This document shows positions 31,184-43,260 of a stretch of 64,000 nt of DNA, piece after piece. This DNA is from Gracilaria gracilis. Its lineage: Eukaryota; Rhodophyta; Florideophyceae; Gracilariales; Gracilariaceae. Position numbers and translations under genes: made by a program. Each line of letters begins with the position of its first letter. Positions within the stretch are counted from its first letter, which is position 1. The notes beneath the pieces were generated by a model that worked only from the letters and a program-made list of their open reading frames with translations, was not told the origin of the DNA and ran no database searches. The DNA is taken from the NCBI GenBank assembly GCA_030374805.1, contig JARGSG010000045.1:62001-126000 (forward strand). The letters run 5' to 3'.

Positions 31184-32185
31184 CTAAACATTAGTCTTCG
31201 GGGAGTCTTCTGCTATGTTTCCCATTATCTCTTTCAACGCAGTATTCATACCAACCAAGATCTCCTTCGTGTCCTTCATGCTCCTATCCAAATCCTCTTT
31301 CCATTCCTTCACTTCCCCCTTAACAACACTCGCGATAAGCGATTCGTGCTCATCACTACTGACAGCCTCACGCTTCCCAGAGGAAAAAGAGTTCGCAATA
31401 ACGCCCATGAACTGCGTCATGCTCTCCATGCTGTTACTAATTACTTCTTCCGTTCTTCCCTTTTTGGCATGTAGTCCGAACTGCTTGACCGGTTTGCGCT
31501 TTTCCAGCGCCGTAGAACCACCCTCAACCGCTTCCTCATCGTCCTTTTTCTCTTCCCCGCCGTCCGAGTTCCCCTCCTCTTCCTCTGCCAACAACTTGGC
31601 CCTTATGGTTCCCTGTATGTTTCGTGCAATATGCTTAGCACGACGGACATCAGAGGGGCAAGAAAGCTCTCCAGTTGGCTTGCGATCGTTGCAAAGTTTG
31701 TCAAACGCGTTCTTTAGAGAATCGGCGTCTCTCTTTGGACGAACGTTGTTTGTGCTCCATTCATCAAACTCTGCGGCCACCGCAGCCCACATGTTAGCTC
31801 CAATCGGTTCAGCCCGTTGTACGATATCCAGTAAGGCCGTGACATCTACAGCGCTGTAGTTGGGAGCTCCCGAACGACCCTTGGCCCGTTTCTCTGTTGC
31901 GTTCTTCTTCCCGGCTTTCGTAGGTGTTTCGGGGTTCGGAGGAAGCGTTTTTGGTTGCTCTTTGCCTATAAAAATGTTAGCACCATCCTCATTGGAGTAT
32001 ACCGAGAGTGAAAACGTACTTTGACTCTCTCTCAAAGCGCAAAGCATCCGGTTGTATGCGTTTCTGAAGTTTTTAAGATTACACTTTGTAAATATATCCT
32101 CAATATTGTAGGCGTACTTTGGGGCTTCATTTCCCGTCCAGATTCCATCTTCGAAGAGCTCTCGGAGCCGTTTGACCTCTGGAGA
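31184..32185 (-). CDS. SANT/Myb-like accessory protein of the second DNA transposon
   Basis: The frame runs from about 32185 to the stop at 31184, with ATG at 32047 giving 287 residues. The residues upstream of that ATG (SPEVKRLRELFEDGIW, KNFRNAYNRM) look coding, so the true start lies further up or in another exon. The central block (NYSAVDVTALLDIVQ, GANMWAAVAAEFDEW, DSLKNAFDKLCN) has the tryptophan and helix spacing of SANT/Myb-like DNA-binding proteins encoded by Harbinger-type transposons. A long acidic EEE/DDE stretch and a coiled-coil tail follow. It is convergent with the transposase at 19851-21796, with the Ty3/gypsy element inserted between. In such systems this protein helps the transposase reach the nucleus and the transposon ends. 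Confidence 0.7.
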   Translation of the reverse strand, partial: SPEVKRLRELFEDGIWTGNEAPKYAYNIEDIFTKCNLKNFRNAYNRMLCALRESQSTFSLSVYSNEDGANIFIGKEQPKTLPPNPETPTKAGKKNATEKRAKGRSGAPNYSAVDVTALLDIVQRAEPIGANMWAAVAAEFDEWSTNNVRPKRDADSLKNAFDKLCNDRKPTGELSCPSDVRRAKHIARNIQGTIRAKLLAEEEEGNSDGGEEKKDDEEAVEGGSTALEKRKPVKQFGLHAKKGRTEEVISNSMESMTQFMGVIANSFSSGKREAVSSDEHESLIASVVKGEVKEWKEDLDRSMKDTKEILVGMNTALKEIMGNIAEDSPKTNV

Positions 32186-32930
32186 TTCTCACTTTAGAGC
32201 CAGTAACGTTTTCGGTGGTGCAATTCTTTGACCATTCTTTTAGATACAGGAAAGCATGAAGGCATTGGAACCGGGAGGACATGAGTGGAATCAAATGTAT
32301 AGCGGTTTGGAATATTTAGGCGCACTGGAGCGGGATTATGTTTGGAGCCAGTTTTCGTAATTGAATTACAGTGAAACACGTGTAGAAGCGCGAAGCTAAA
32401 TCAATCTGAAGAACGGAAACAAAGTTTCTGATCTTTTTTTTTCTATCTTGTCCTGGCGATTACTGAGTTTACACTCAGTCTTCTACATCAACGAGTTCAC
32501 GTTACTGAAGAAAGATAGAGCTTAATTATGGGGCGTGGGGATTTTCCTATTAGTTTCGTGTAATATGTAATGATCGCAAGCGTAAAATGTGCAGAAAGAG
32601 CTGTGATCGCCGACTGTGAGATTTTTAATCGCGCGATCACTGCATGGCCGACCGCAAAGACACAAATAAAAACCACCCTAATGTAGATAATGGAAGACCC
32701 TGATATCAGCCACTGAAGTTTTGCACAGCTCTGAGGAACTGAAGCACCAATAATCGCCTCTTTGCATCCATATTTGGTAGTGCGATCGAACACAATTTGA
32801 ATTTCAAATTATAGGCTTCCCACCCTCTTACTGATTTCCATAGTTTTACAGATTTTACAGTGTAAACCTTCGATTTCTTCTTGGACATGTCGATATTTCC
32901 GATACCGGCCTTCACCTTGATGGCAGAGCG
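32186..32930. other. No supported gene
   Basis: AT-rich sequence between two transposons. The right end of the second DNA transposon should be here, but I could not match a terminal repeat to the left side. Confidence 0.35.
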
Positions 32931-32939
32931 GCGATCCTT

Positions 32940-33762
32940 ATGGCGCGATCGTGTTCTTTGTTCGCCTTTCAAAATGCTGCCGCAGATATTCTCGGCTGCA
33001 GTGAAGACGTGTGTAATACTACAAAACGCAGAGTGAGAGCACATTTTGGCGTTTCTTTCGAATTTTTGCCCACAATATGGGAAAGAGTTGCGCCTCTCCC
33101 ACCAAGCAGCTGCTATCCCAAACATATATTGTGGGCATTAATGTTTCTAAAGGTCTATGGTTCGGAGAGTTTTTGTGCACTGTCGCACAATGCGATGAAA
33201 AAATCTGGCGCAAATGGGTTTGGTGCGTTCCAGAGGCTTTATCAAATATCAACGTGGTAAGTGGGAGGGGTTTTTAATGTCCTTTTTCATGATCTTGTGT
33301 TTTCTGAAATCTACTATGAAGATCACTTGGAACCATCGCGTTCGAAACAGACAGTTTTCTGGATACAAGTTGTTCGTAGATGGCACAGACTGCGCAAAAC
33401 AGGAGCCCACGCCATTAAGCTCAAAGTGGTACAGTCATAAGCTAAACGCGTCAGGATTGAGGTACGAAGTTGGGATATCAGTTGACGACTGCAAAATTGT
33501 TTGGCTCCATGGGCCGTTTGCATGTGGCGAGTTTACTGATTTACTTATTTATCGACTTCGTTTGAAACAAGTGTTACTAAGCGGGCCCACAGCCTTCATC
33601 TCATATGTTAGAGCTCGGCATGAGGCCGTCAACAAGTGTTTGAAGTCGTTTCAATGTTTGTCTGTTCCGTTCAGACATTCAATCGATAAGCACGAACTTG
33701 TCTTTTATGCAGTAGAAAATGTTTCTCAACTGGTTTTTAACCAGGAGCCCATGTTTTCTTAG
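32940..33762 (+). pseudogene. DDE transposase remnant, IS5/PIF-like group
   Basis: An N-terminal part (RRVRAHFGVSFEFLPTIWE, HILWALMFLKVYGSE) is followed by a frame change near 33180-33220 into the catalytic part FVDGTDCAKQEPTP and WYSHKLNASGLRYEVGISV, then WLHGPFACGEFTDLLIYR. A further slip near 33590 leads into VRARHEAVNKCLKSFQ and SKHxL-type residues, ending MFS at 33762. The DGTDC...P and HGP..CGE.TDL blocks are typical of a DDE family known from algae and oomycetes. At least two frameshifts make it inactive. Confidence 0.7.
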
Positions 33763-34929
33763 CAATCTGATGGAATTGAAACTATTGTCTTGGGGAAGGA
33801 AAGTTTGTTTCAAGTGCGTATGAAATAATCGGTTTTCGGCGGTTTCCCGCTGCTCCCGGTGGAACGTGTATCTTTGATCTATAAACATGGCCCGCGGAGA
33901 ATCTACGCACTGTACGGGTCCTAGAAAAAGAGTGGCAGAACCTCTCCTTCTTTGTAACAAATAAGCGCAAAAACCTTCGTTATAGGAGTAACGCTCCCAG
34001 AACCTCAATATCTCCTGAGCGCCTTCCAAGTGCCTACAGGCTCTGTAGCAGAGGTTCTTAATGGCTCCCACCCCTTTCCACCGGGAGATGAGGAAAATAG
34101 CGTTGTAACTGTTCTCCTACTAAACTGTCGGAACGTTTTCAATTTGTCCTTTCAAAGCAGATCAGCTCCAAGCCAATTTCAGTACAAAGAATCTCCTACA
34201 ACCTAAAGACCACTTGAGCTACATTGTCTTGCCAAAAAAGGTATGAAGCAAAGTGTCCAGAACCTTCTGCTCTGCCGACGAAGACCACATGACACTTCTC
34301 GAGAACAAAACAAACAAATCATAGGAGGAAGCGGCATTATAAGCGTGTGTAATTGCGCGCCAAAAAGCAGAGCGTTCAAAACCTGGCCGACGACAAATAC
34401 CCTCGATTTTTAGCTTTGGCGTGGACAGTTTTAATGTTCTAATCCACGGTGGTGGTTGTCTAGCCGCCCAATGTCTCCTACAGCAAAATTATTTCGCACT
34501 CAGAAACAGATGAAGATATTGCCCGAAGTCTGAGACAAGCATTGAGCTCCATTGCATGCCAGCCCAAACACAACGTTGGACACCAACTTCGTCGAACCTC
34601 ACCATATCACATCTATGAAAAAATTTCTTTGCGTGTCTGGTCAGTGAACCTTACAAGCCATAAGTATAAAGTAGAACTAGCTTGAAATCAGCAAGCGCAA
34701 CAGCCCATCCCCCAATTTCGTTCTAATGTCTGACATTACCAATCTGTCCGATCTCCGTCTGCGTCTGTAGCAAGCTTTGTTTGACAGATTTGCGCATGGA
34801 AAGACGTTCGACAATCTTTCATAATCGTACGTCCTTCCGGAACACCGTATAAGACGTTGGTAAAACATTTGGCTTGACACTTTTCGGGCTGCACAGCCGC
34901 GTTGCTACCAAGACATTGACGTCCCTCTG
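33763..34929. other. No supported gene
   Basis: About 1.2 kb between two dead transposases. Short frames occur on both strands without motifs. Confidence 0.35.
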
Positions 34930-36712
34930 CGAGATCCCAGACGTCCAACCGCTTGGACTGCGGAAGAAGAACGGAAGGTCATGGCCTGTGTACAGTATTT
35001 CACATCCCAAAACACACCTCTGACAAAAGTCGGTCTTTGTGATTTGGTCCAAACTTTCGTCAGATCTCTGAGTCAGGCCAGACAGCACAGAATCGGATTC
35101 ATTAGCAATAGGTCATCTATTGGATGGCAGACGAGGTTCTTGATGCGCCACGATCTCAAATTCTTGCAGTTTCGAATTGTGGAAAAACACCGCACAGAAG
35201 TTACGCCCGAGAAGATAGCCTGCCACTTCGCAATGTTGGAAAGTCTCATTGATCGCTTCTGTATCGTTGAACCGCGTCGCATATTCAATGTCGATGAATC
35301 AGGAGTTTCTCTCAACAAGATCCTTCGGCACAGTGTGTTCGAAAAGAAATTGGTAGTAAGAACTCGATTCTTATCCAGAAGAATTGCAAAGTGAAGGGTG
35401 CGAATGACCGTATAACGATTATTCCCCTTGTATCGGCACACGGGCAAGCTTGGAAGCCCGTTGTTGTTTTCTGGGGCAAAAGGGCCCACTACATGTTTGT
35501 TTACGGCAGCTTGCAGACCCTCCACGATTTCCTATCACCCTGCTATTTGTATCAGCGAGAAGTGCCTGGCGTGGATAGTGCGATCTTCAATGATTGGGCA
35601 CATCACTTCGTTGAGGAGACAAAAGAATTGCGTTCTCAGATCAAGAATCTGCTGCTGATTCTCGATGGCTATCGCGGGCATGTGCTGTACAGCACCCTAA
35701 ACTTTCTGAAGGCAAACCGTGTGGTTATGTTGACATTACCATCCCACCCCTATGAACATCGAAATTGTCCCAAACATTTCGTAAATGTGGTAGAAATTAG
35801 TACGAAAATCTGCAAAGTCATTCAAAAATGGGTGGAAAATGTTGTTGGCGTTAGAATAGGAATGTCACTCAGAACCTTAAAGCCCACATTTTGCCCTTAT
35901 TTCGGACAAATTTCGGCCACATAATTTTGCCCACGACCGACGCCTTTTTACCTGAAAAGCACTCTAGCAAATTTCGACCCTAAATGTACCACTATCGTCC
36001 AACTTTGGGCAATGCTTGGGACGATTTGGAGGTTCATAGGGATCCCACACTAGTCATATTCTGCAACTGTTGGGCGTCGGAGTTTTCAGCTCTTACAAAT
36101 CTTTCTTTCAACGTGAAGTACACCGTATGTCACGCACTGTTCTTCACGTCTTCGATGTAGGGTATTGTGTTTCTGTTGCTATGGGCGAGGCTTTGGTTTT
36201 CCCCAATATACGAAGTGGTTTCGTCAAGCCCGGTAACTGGGTTCACGATAAGGGTTGCCCCGATCACAGAGAAGTGTGTCTTCTTGGAGGACAAAGAGGA
36301 AGACGATCCTTTGACAGTGCAGAGTCTTGTTGACTCCTTTCTGAAAGACTCTCGTGCTCTTGTGCACCAATCGGAAATCGATGAAAGCGGTACTGTCAAG
36401 GTTACTACCGAATTCGGCTGGCATTTGACCGCCAAAAGTGTGCTGGACGCACTTAGAGCTCGGCCCAGTGGGTCAAGGTGCTACGAAAGCGCAGCAGAGT
36501 TGCGGCGTCTGGTTGAGTTGGGGCCGAGGCGACAAAGCCTGTTTGAATATTTACGGCAGGCTCGTCTGGAACGGAGACGAAACGCGGCGCCCCGGGCAGC
36601 TCGTGAAAGTGCTGTGGAGGCCATACTGAAGCTGCGTGGGAAAGATACGGTTGAAGTTCAAGATACTGTCCCGGCTCCTGGTTCTGTTCAGGACATCGTT
36701 TGGGATGTCTAA
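34930..36712 (+). pseudogene. Pogo/jerky-type DDE_1 transposase, decayed
   Basis: The N-terminal part has TAEEERKVMACVQYF and TKVGLCDLV, like the HTH/CENP-B region of pogo-type transposases. IFNVDESGVSL follows (first Asp), and after a frame change near 35385-35395 come ITIIPLVSAHGQAWKPVVVF and LLLILDGYRGHV (second Asp). A C-terminal part (36167-36712) in another frame is helical and charged, with RLERRRNAAPRAARE. Pogo/CENP-B-like transposases cut and paste at TA sites. Two or more frame changes mark this copy as dead. I found no terminal repeats. Confidence 0.72.
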
Positions 36713-38848
36713 TATTGCAGACAGTGATGGTAGAATAGTATTTGCACCTTAGAAATGCGTATGAAGACCGACAGGATAGATTTATATGCGTATATGCGTT
36801 GGTTTGACGTGGTAGCTAATGTTCTACTTGCCGCGTTTCAGGAAAGAAGTGAGGAAACAGGTTTTGAAGACATTAAAGATTAAACAATTGCGCTTCTTGT
36901 GAGGTAAAGATGATTCCATCTGCTTTCGGTACAACTGAGTTATAGGTGTTGCAGAATTGCGGGTTTCTTTTTCCAGTTTTTGTGACACATTCGTAGGAGA
37001 ACAATTGCGAGTGTTTGATAGGGTTTGGAAAAATAGAGCTCCCAAATATGATTCTCACGTCAATAGGCCGTTCGCGAATCAATGCTGCTTTTTTGACCGT
37101 TTTTGAGGAACTGAGGCTTTTTCTAAGCAGGATTTTGTCAACCAAAAGTCTCCAGAATTAAACATATGAGTTGTATTGAGAATTCTGAGTTCAATTATGA
37201 TAATAAAGGAAAGAATTCCCTACCGGGTTTTTTGTAAAGTTCCACTTACGTTTTCAGAAGCTTCGAAACATTCAATAATGTACATGGATAGAAACAATAG
37301 GAAAACAAAGATGTATTTGAGATTTTGAACACCATTTATTTCTTCAGATTTTCTCTCATATGCTGGGCGAACGAATGAAAACGAGTATACCTGTAACACG
37401 TAGAACAAGGTAACTCTACATATATTTCGCTCTAAAGCAAATTTTTACTCACCTGCACTCAGCCGTTACTTTTTCCGGCCCGACTTGTGTTACAACTGCC
37501 GTTGTTCCCGTAACCGCAGCAGCAGCTCTTGCTTCCATTGCCGGCCCTGCAGTTTTTTCAAGAAATAGGGAGGACAATGGCCCGCTAAAACTTTCGGCCA
37601 TGCAGGTATCTGACGAAATCAAACTCATGATGCAAAACAAAGGCAACACTCGTCGAAAGCTGCAAATGCGTCTTCAAATCAGGCCACCAACAACTCGCTC
37701 TCCCTTTGGATGTACAGCTTCATGCGGTGAAAGGCATAAAACTTTTCCATGAGAAGCAAAACAATGTACCTTGTCAAACTGCCCGGGTTCAAGGGCCGCG
37801 GTCGGCACAAAACGTTCACGGCACCTATTCGAGGCTGTGGTATACTGTGTTTGACTTAGAGGCTGCAACCTATCAACACTATCGACAGGGGTGTACTGAG
37901 ATTAATGAACCCTAGTCTACGCATATTCTGAGTAGTAATAACCAGGAATTGTCTGAACGTGAGAATTTTGCTGTTCTTTCATCGTCGCAGAGCTACGTTT
38001 ATCTAGTACGTAGATTTCAATGTGCATTTGAAAAAGCAATAAACGATTATGGCCGGACACATTTTTAAGCCAAGAACGGGAAAGTTGGTTGCCTCTTTTC
38101 TGTATGTGACGTTCACGGCACGACCTTGATAGGTAAAAGGTGATGTGTGTATCTTTTAGGGCCTAAGAAATGACACAGGTTTGCGTAGCCAGATATTGGC
38201 TGTAAAGAATGATGTTCACAGGCATAAAAACGTGAATGATACAGATTTTTGACAATGCATGGACAAAGAACCAAACGTAACACGACGTATGGGTCAGCAC
38301 CAAACCAAAAAATGAGATGTGCACTGCGCACATGTCCATTTGTGTTAATAATGATGACAAGTGGTTGCGCTCCAGCTTATCGAAAGTAGCAAACTGAGAG
38401 CAACGAAGTAGAAATGCATGAGGTGTCGTGAAAAATACATCTCCGGCATACGACGCATAGTACAATTTGTACTAAGGGAAGAAACATATCGCGAATGAAA
38501 GCTTGTCCAAAGTATTTCTCCAATTCTGCCTTTATCACTGCAGTCGTTTTCGGGTTGCCATTTATTCTTTTCACCTCTGCTTCTTTCCGTGCTTCCCACT
38601 AAACCAAAAAGCTGCGCATTCTCAATCTTACTTCAGCTTGCGTTCTTCTCCTAATTTGTAGTAGTTCAGGAAAAGTTACAGTGGATCTTTTAAAACGGTT
38701 TCCCGTTTTTTTGCACTCTTCAGGAACGAGACGCGGTTCTTCACCTGATTGTCACTGGCAAAGTTAATGGGTTTATCGCCATTCGCAATAAAAAGTCCGT
38801 TCAGCTGTCGCAGCGCTGTACCAGGAGCAACTGTATAGTTTGAACTTT
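36713..38848. other. Mostly non-coding, one unassigned open stretch at 37470-37750
   Basis: Most of this 2.1 kb is AT-rich and motif-free. A plus-strand frame open from about 37470 to TGA near 37750 reads VTAAAALASIAGPAVF and later VSDEIKLMMQNKGNTRRKLQ. It looks like the tail of a decayed transposon protein but cannot be assigned. Confidence 0.35.
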
Positions 38849-39493
38849 TCATCCTTTGGTCAAGGTAATCGCGGTATAGCAAAGGGATACCAGTTTTTCT
38901 CTTTTTCCTGGCCCCATTTTTTTTCTAGCGAACATGACTTGAATGTACTTTTGTATGTCTGTTTCGGTAGAAATGTCCAACCTCTCCACGACTTTTGTAA
39001 TCAGGTGCTCCCGCATGGCTGAGGCTCCCATCCTGAAATCTTTTTCTTCTTCTCCTCTCTCGAACAAGTGTTGCAACTTTTCCTTTTGTTTCTCAATGAA
39101 CGTCAGAATTTTCTCAACTCTTCTGTCGCGACGAGCCCAATTCTTGTGCTGGACATCTAGCAACGTGTGGGAAACGTTGATTTCTTTCAAGATTTTCTCA
39201 TCTTTCACTGACATAATGCATATCTCCCTAGTTTCAATGAGATGTTTAGCCAACTGAACACAACGACCGAGAACGGTCTTGTTCTTTCTTGACTTGCTCA
39301 CACGTTTGCAACTGGAGCGATGTTGCGTCAACCGGCCTTCGGATGTAAAACGTTTATGACATGAGCTACATTCAATTTCTGCACCCCAATCTAAATCAGA
39401 ATCACTATCACTGCTGTTACCGCTGTTACTGATGAAATTAAGAGTAGCTCGAGCAAAGGTGAAATACCTGGATCTCTGCGTCTTCTCCTTCAA
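38849..39493 (-). pseudogene. C2H2-finger segment of a decayed transposon protein
   Basis: 214 codons on the minus strand. A single finger-like motif, CSSCHKRFTSEGRLTQHRSSC, lies near residues 42-62, preceded by a Ser/Asp-rich acidic tract and followed by basic helices. It follows, on the same strand, the transposase-like fragments at 39925-41166 and is probably the C-terminal part of the same broken gene. Confidence 0.55.
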
Positions 39494-39924
39494 TTTTCGC
39501 CGATATAGAATTTTGTTTACGGCCTTCTATGAGAGAACTCTTACACCTGTTCTTTTCCAGTCGTTTCTTCTCCTTCTGAATTGGCTGTGATATCTAAAAC
39601 TTGATTACGATCATTGAGTACTTCCCCTCAGGTGCGTAAAGTGTCCGAGCACTCAACTGCTTTACACGCGCCCCCTCTTCCTAATTGACATGCTCTTCCA
39701 GTTCCGTGTCCAGAGTATCGAAGGCATTGTGCACTCGCCATCGTACCATCACTACACCATGCCGAGTACTGGTACCCATTATTTCCCCCAATCCATGCCA
39801 AACCGTTCTTCGGTCGACCACGAAGAGCCTCCTATTCCTTAATATTTGAGTGTCTCCGATCGATTCGGACCAGTTCAGCAGCTGTGTTTATAAGTCCACG
39901 ACCAGCTCGTAGCGCGGCCACAAT

Positions 39925-41166
39925 CTAGGGCGGAGTAGTCACATCCATAACCTCTGCCACAATTTTTGAGACATGTTTCATGGTGATTGCAAAATGGGCG
40001 TCAACTATGCTTTTCCCATCTTGTGTCTCTGTATGCAAGTAACGAATCACTGCCAAACTATTTGGTTTTGCAATGAATGGCAATATAATTGGCAACGTAG
40101 AATTCTGGTACCAAAAAGCATTGTCAGAAGAAATAAATACCTCCTTTACATGAGGAAGATCAATTTTCAGACGCATCATTGCCGCCCTAAGAAACGAAAC
40201 AACTGCGCTTACGTTTTGTTGAGTGTCATCTTGCACAATATGGTCGTAGAAAAGCATCGACAAATGTTCCGTCTGATAATCGTCAACCCGTGTGCCGGAA
40301 ATAGACGGAAGGTAAAACAAAACTGTACCGTGCCGGCTGATGCTCTTTTGCCGAATAAATCTATCTTCTTTTCCGGGAAGCAAACAGGCTCAAAAGTTAT
40401 TTTGTAATCTGCCAATAAAACAACTCGTTCACCCTGTTTATGACTGACAATTTTCTCAAATATTGTCTCAAGAGTCTTTTGTTGCGCATACCACCGACGT
40501 AGGTGAGAAAAGTAGAATAGAAACTTCTGCCGAATTGTACGTAATGCAGATATTGCATCCTCTCGAGCAGAGGGAATTGGAAGTTTCAAACTGTCCAAAA
40601 GCCCGAATGGCGCAAGACATCCAAAGCAGGCGACATTTATTTTCTCTAGACATCCATGACCGTCTTGATCTAGAGCAAATCCATTCGAATGCAGTCCCAA
40701 TTCATCTCTGCCTATGTGGGAATCAATAAAAATACATTTTATAAAGTATGCGGTACATTCAATCTCCTTCTTCTAATTTTCACATGCCTCGACTGGTGAA
40801 AGGAGATTTACCATAAGAATTAGGTCCTTAAAGCTGTCATTTTTGTACGAACCAACCACGTAGTCACTTGAATTTTTTTTGCTATCTCGAGCAGTTAGTG
40901 AAGAGCAAAAGTTTAGAAATGTAGAGCGTCCTACAGCTTCTAGGTGTGCCTCCTTGCAAGTATTCATATACTCTACTTGCATTATAGATCTTCGCTTCTT
41001 TCTTGTCACAGCTGGTAGTACAAAAGTTTCTCCTTCGACTTGTATACGTTTTGTGCCCCAGTAGAGAAACTGAATATTCTTTCGTGACAAAATATAGCTG
41101 ACTAAGTAAGAAATCTGATCTTCCAGACATCTTAAACTTTCCTCTTTTTGGATTCAAAAATTCCAT
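39925..41166 (-). pseudogene. Transposase-like gene remnant (DYKMKF / SDNA...GKS...D type)
   Basis: Pieces on the minus strand keep a conserved order: ERVVLLADYKITFEPV, LFGKRASAGTVQFCF, HVKEVFISSDNAFWYQNS and HTETQDGKSIVDAHFA. This order (DYK, GKRG-TV, SDN-x-x-Y, GKS-x-x-D) recurs in a large group of DDE-like proteins of fish, cnidarians and algae that I know as transposon-derived. The precise superfamily name is uncertain. Frames change at least twice. Upstream minus-strand frames (40773-41090, 41312-41680) may be its N-terminus. Confidence 0.5.
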
Positions 41167-41311
41167 TCAAAAGCAAACAATCCAAATCTAAATTTGATTT
41201 CAAATATACTGTACTCGATACTAGGTCAGTAACTTCGATAGAAAAGTGTTCACCACTATCCCCTACTGTTGAACATTTGCACAGAAATTTGTTCAGATCA
41301 TCTCTTATCAT

Positions 41312-41680
41312 TTAGAAACATAAGACACTGCGAAGAACTCGACGTTCAGTTGAACCCCGACGAGTTGCCATAAGTGCGGCATTTACGTCGCCGGTAAACG
41401 TGGGAAACGGTAAGTTCTGGAGTGTCCATGTTCGAGTGTCTGCAAATGTACTCCCATTTGCAGGGTATATTAGGTTGCAAAGACTGGAATAAGCACTTCG
41501 CAGAACATAATCAAATCGTTTTAGATCTGCAGAAGTAGCATTAGAAACGGTTGTAGTTTTTCGAGAAGCGGGCAAGTTGTGACCAAGTTTTGAAAGGCCA
41601 AGTGCCTTTAGTACATGGTTAAGATGATCCTGGTTATCTGGAGATGAAACATCCATGGTTTCACCCGGTACGGGCTCCAT
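41312..41680 (-). CDS. Unassigned ORF, possible N-terminus of the transposase-like gene below it
   Basis: 122 codons beginning MEPVPGETMDVSSPDNQ, with a helical middle (ADLKRFDYVLRSAYSSLCNLI). I recognise no domain. Strand and spacing fit the decayed gene at 38849-41166. Confidence 0.3.
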   Translation of the reverse strand: MEPVPGETMDVSSPDNQDHLNHVLKALGLSKLGHNLPASRKTTTVSNATSADLKRFDYVLRSAYSSLCNLIYPANGSTFADTRTWTLQNLPFPTFTGDVNAALMATRRGSTERRVLRSVLCF

Positions 41681-41699
41681 TTAATTAGGTTTTTTTGGT

Positions 41700-43250
41700 T
41701 TCGTTTTGGTCTAGTCATAGTCGAAGGAAATATCGCTTTCAAGAAGGTATCGTCACATGGAACTCTTGTGATGAACATTCCATTCAGCCTATAGGGTGTG
41801 TGGTGAAAGCAATCACACATGTACGTGTACAGCTTTCGAATCCTACTGATTTATTGGGCTCGGCCTTGTTGTAATTTTTGAAAGAATTCCTTTGCAGTTA
41901 ATCTGTCGACGCACAATTTGTATTACTTTCGATCTTTTTCATGTTTCTGACAGATAAAGATGCCCTTCTAGCCAATGGCATGTTCTATTTTGCGCAGAAA
42001 TAGACAATGTTTTAGACTCACAATAGTGCCAGCTTTCAAGTAATATGAAATACGTTGAAAATAAACAGCATAAGAGAGTTGTCATTTTTTATAAGTCCTC
42101 AGAAAAAATGTACGTTGACTGGCAAACTGCGTGCTAAGCACAATAATAAACGTTATTGGCCAGCAATGAAATACAAGAGTAAATATTTACACTTGGGTTT
42201 TCTCGACACGGGTGTTTTTGTACGCACTTGTCAGTCGTTTGTATGTAAATACTGTCTCTCTTACGAAATGAAGGGAGCTGACATGCACAAATTGTCGTCA
42301 AGTTTTGTGTCGCCATACTTGGCTCTAAGAGCAACTATGACGGTAGATAAAGGAGTGAATCGACACTTTTAAAGCACATTTATCGTTTTAGATGCGTACG
42401 TCTAAGTTCAAAAAAAATATCAAACATACGCGGTTACAAAATTTATTTCTAACTCGAAAACAACTAAACAAGCGAACCTACTACAGCGTGTATTTGTTTG
42501 TACAAACTGCTTGCGGCGATCTTGGTTTTTAGTTGTGTAAAAGGTGCTCTATATTAGTCAATTACGGTGATTTTGGTTATACAATCTGGACAACCAGAAA
42601 ATTTATGCCATGAATCTTTCTTTTCTATTGTTACTATCACTTTTTTTGTAGCAACTTCTTTACTGTTGACTTCAAAAACACCACAGCTCTTTCAGCAAGA
42701 AAGACGTAACTACGGCACACGAAGTATACGTTACATAACTTTTCGAAAACAAGCACGCTGAAAAGGAAGCACAAGTCTGTGAAACTGTAGTTTAAAGCAC
42801 CCGTGGAACATTATCTCACCATGAATAGAAAAATAAAAGTCAATTTTTCCCTCACTTTTCCACGTGACAGTATCCGCAGTCCTGGGAGAAGGAGAATTGA
42901 CGCCCTGTGAGAATTGTCAGTTTCCTTCCCCCAGAACCTCCCTATTTATGTAACAAAATTTCAGAGAACCTCCCTTCTCATCATCACGAGTCCGTGGAAC
43001 CTTTCAACAGCTTCTGGATGGCCAAGTTGCCAGATCCTCCCGAGCAAGCCTCCCCATTGTTCGAAGCCTTTACGACACCTGTGTGACACTTGCATGACTA
43101 CTAGAAGCAAATAGGCCCTGCATTAAAACTTTGCGCCCTTTTCCAACTGCTGGGATCAGAGGTAAGTGAACAAGTAAGCTCTTTCTCATCAAAGCTCTCT
43201 TTTGCCGATTTTAGCCAACATTGCAACTGATACATATCGCTACCCGTTCT
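41700..43250. other. AT-rich region without a supported gene
   Basis: Short frames only, none with a motif. The composition is more AT-rich than around the host genes. Confidence 0.35.
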
Positions 43251-43260
43251 CTATTTTGTT

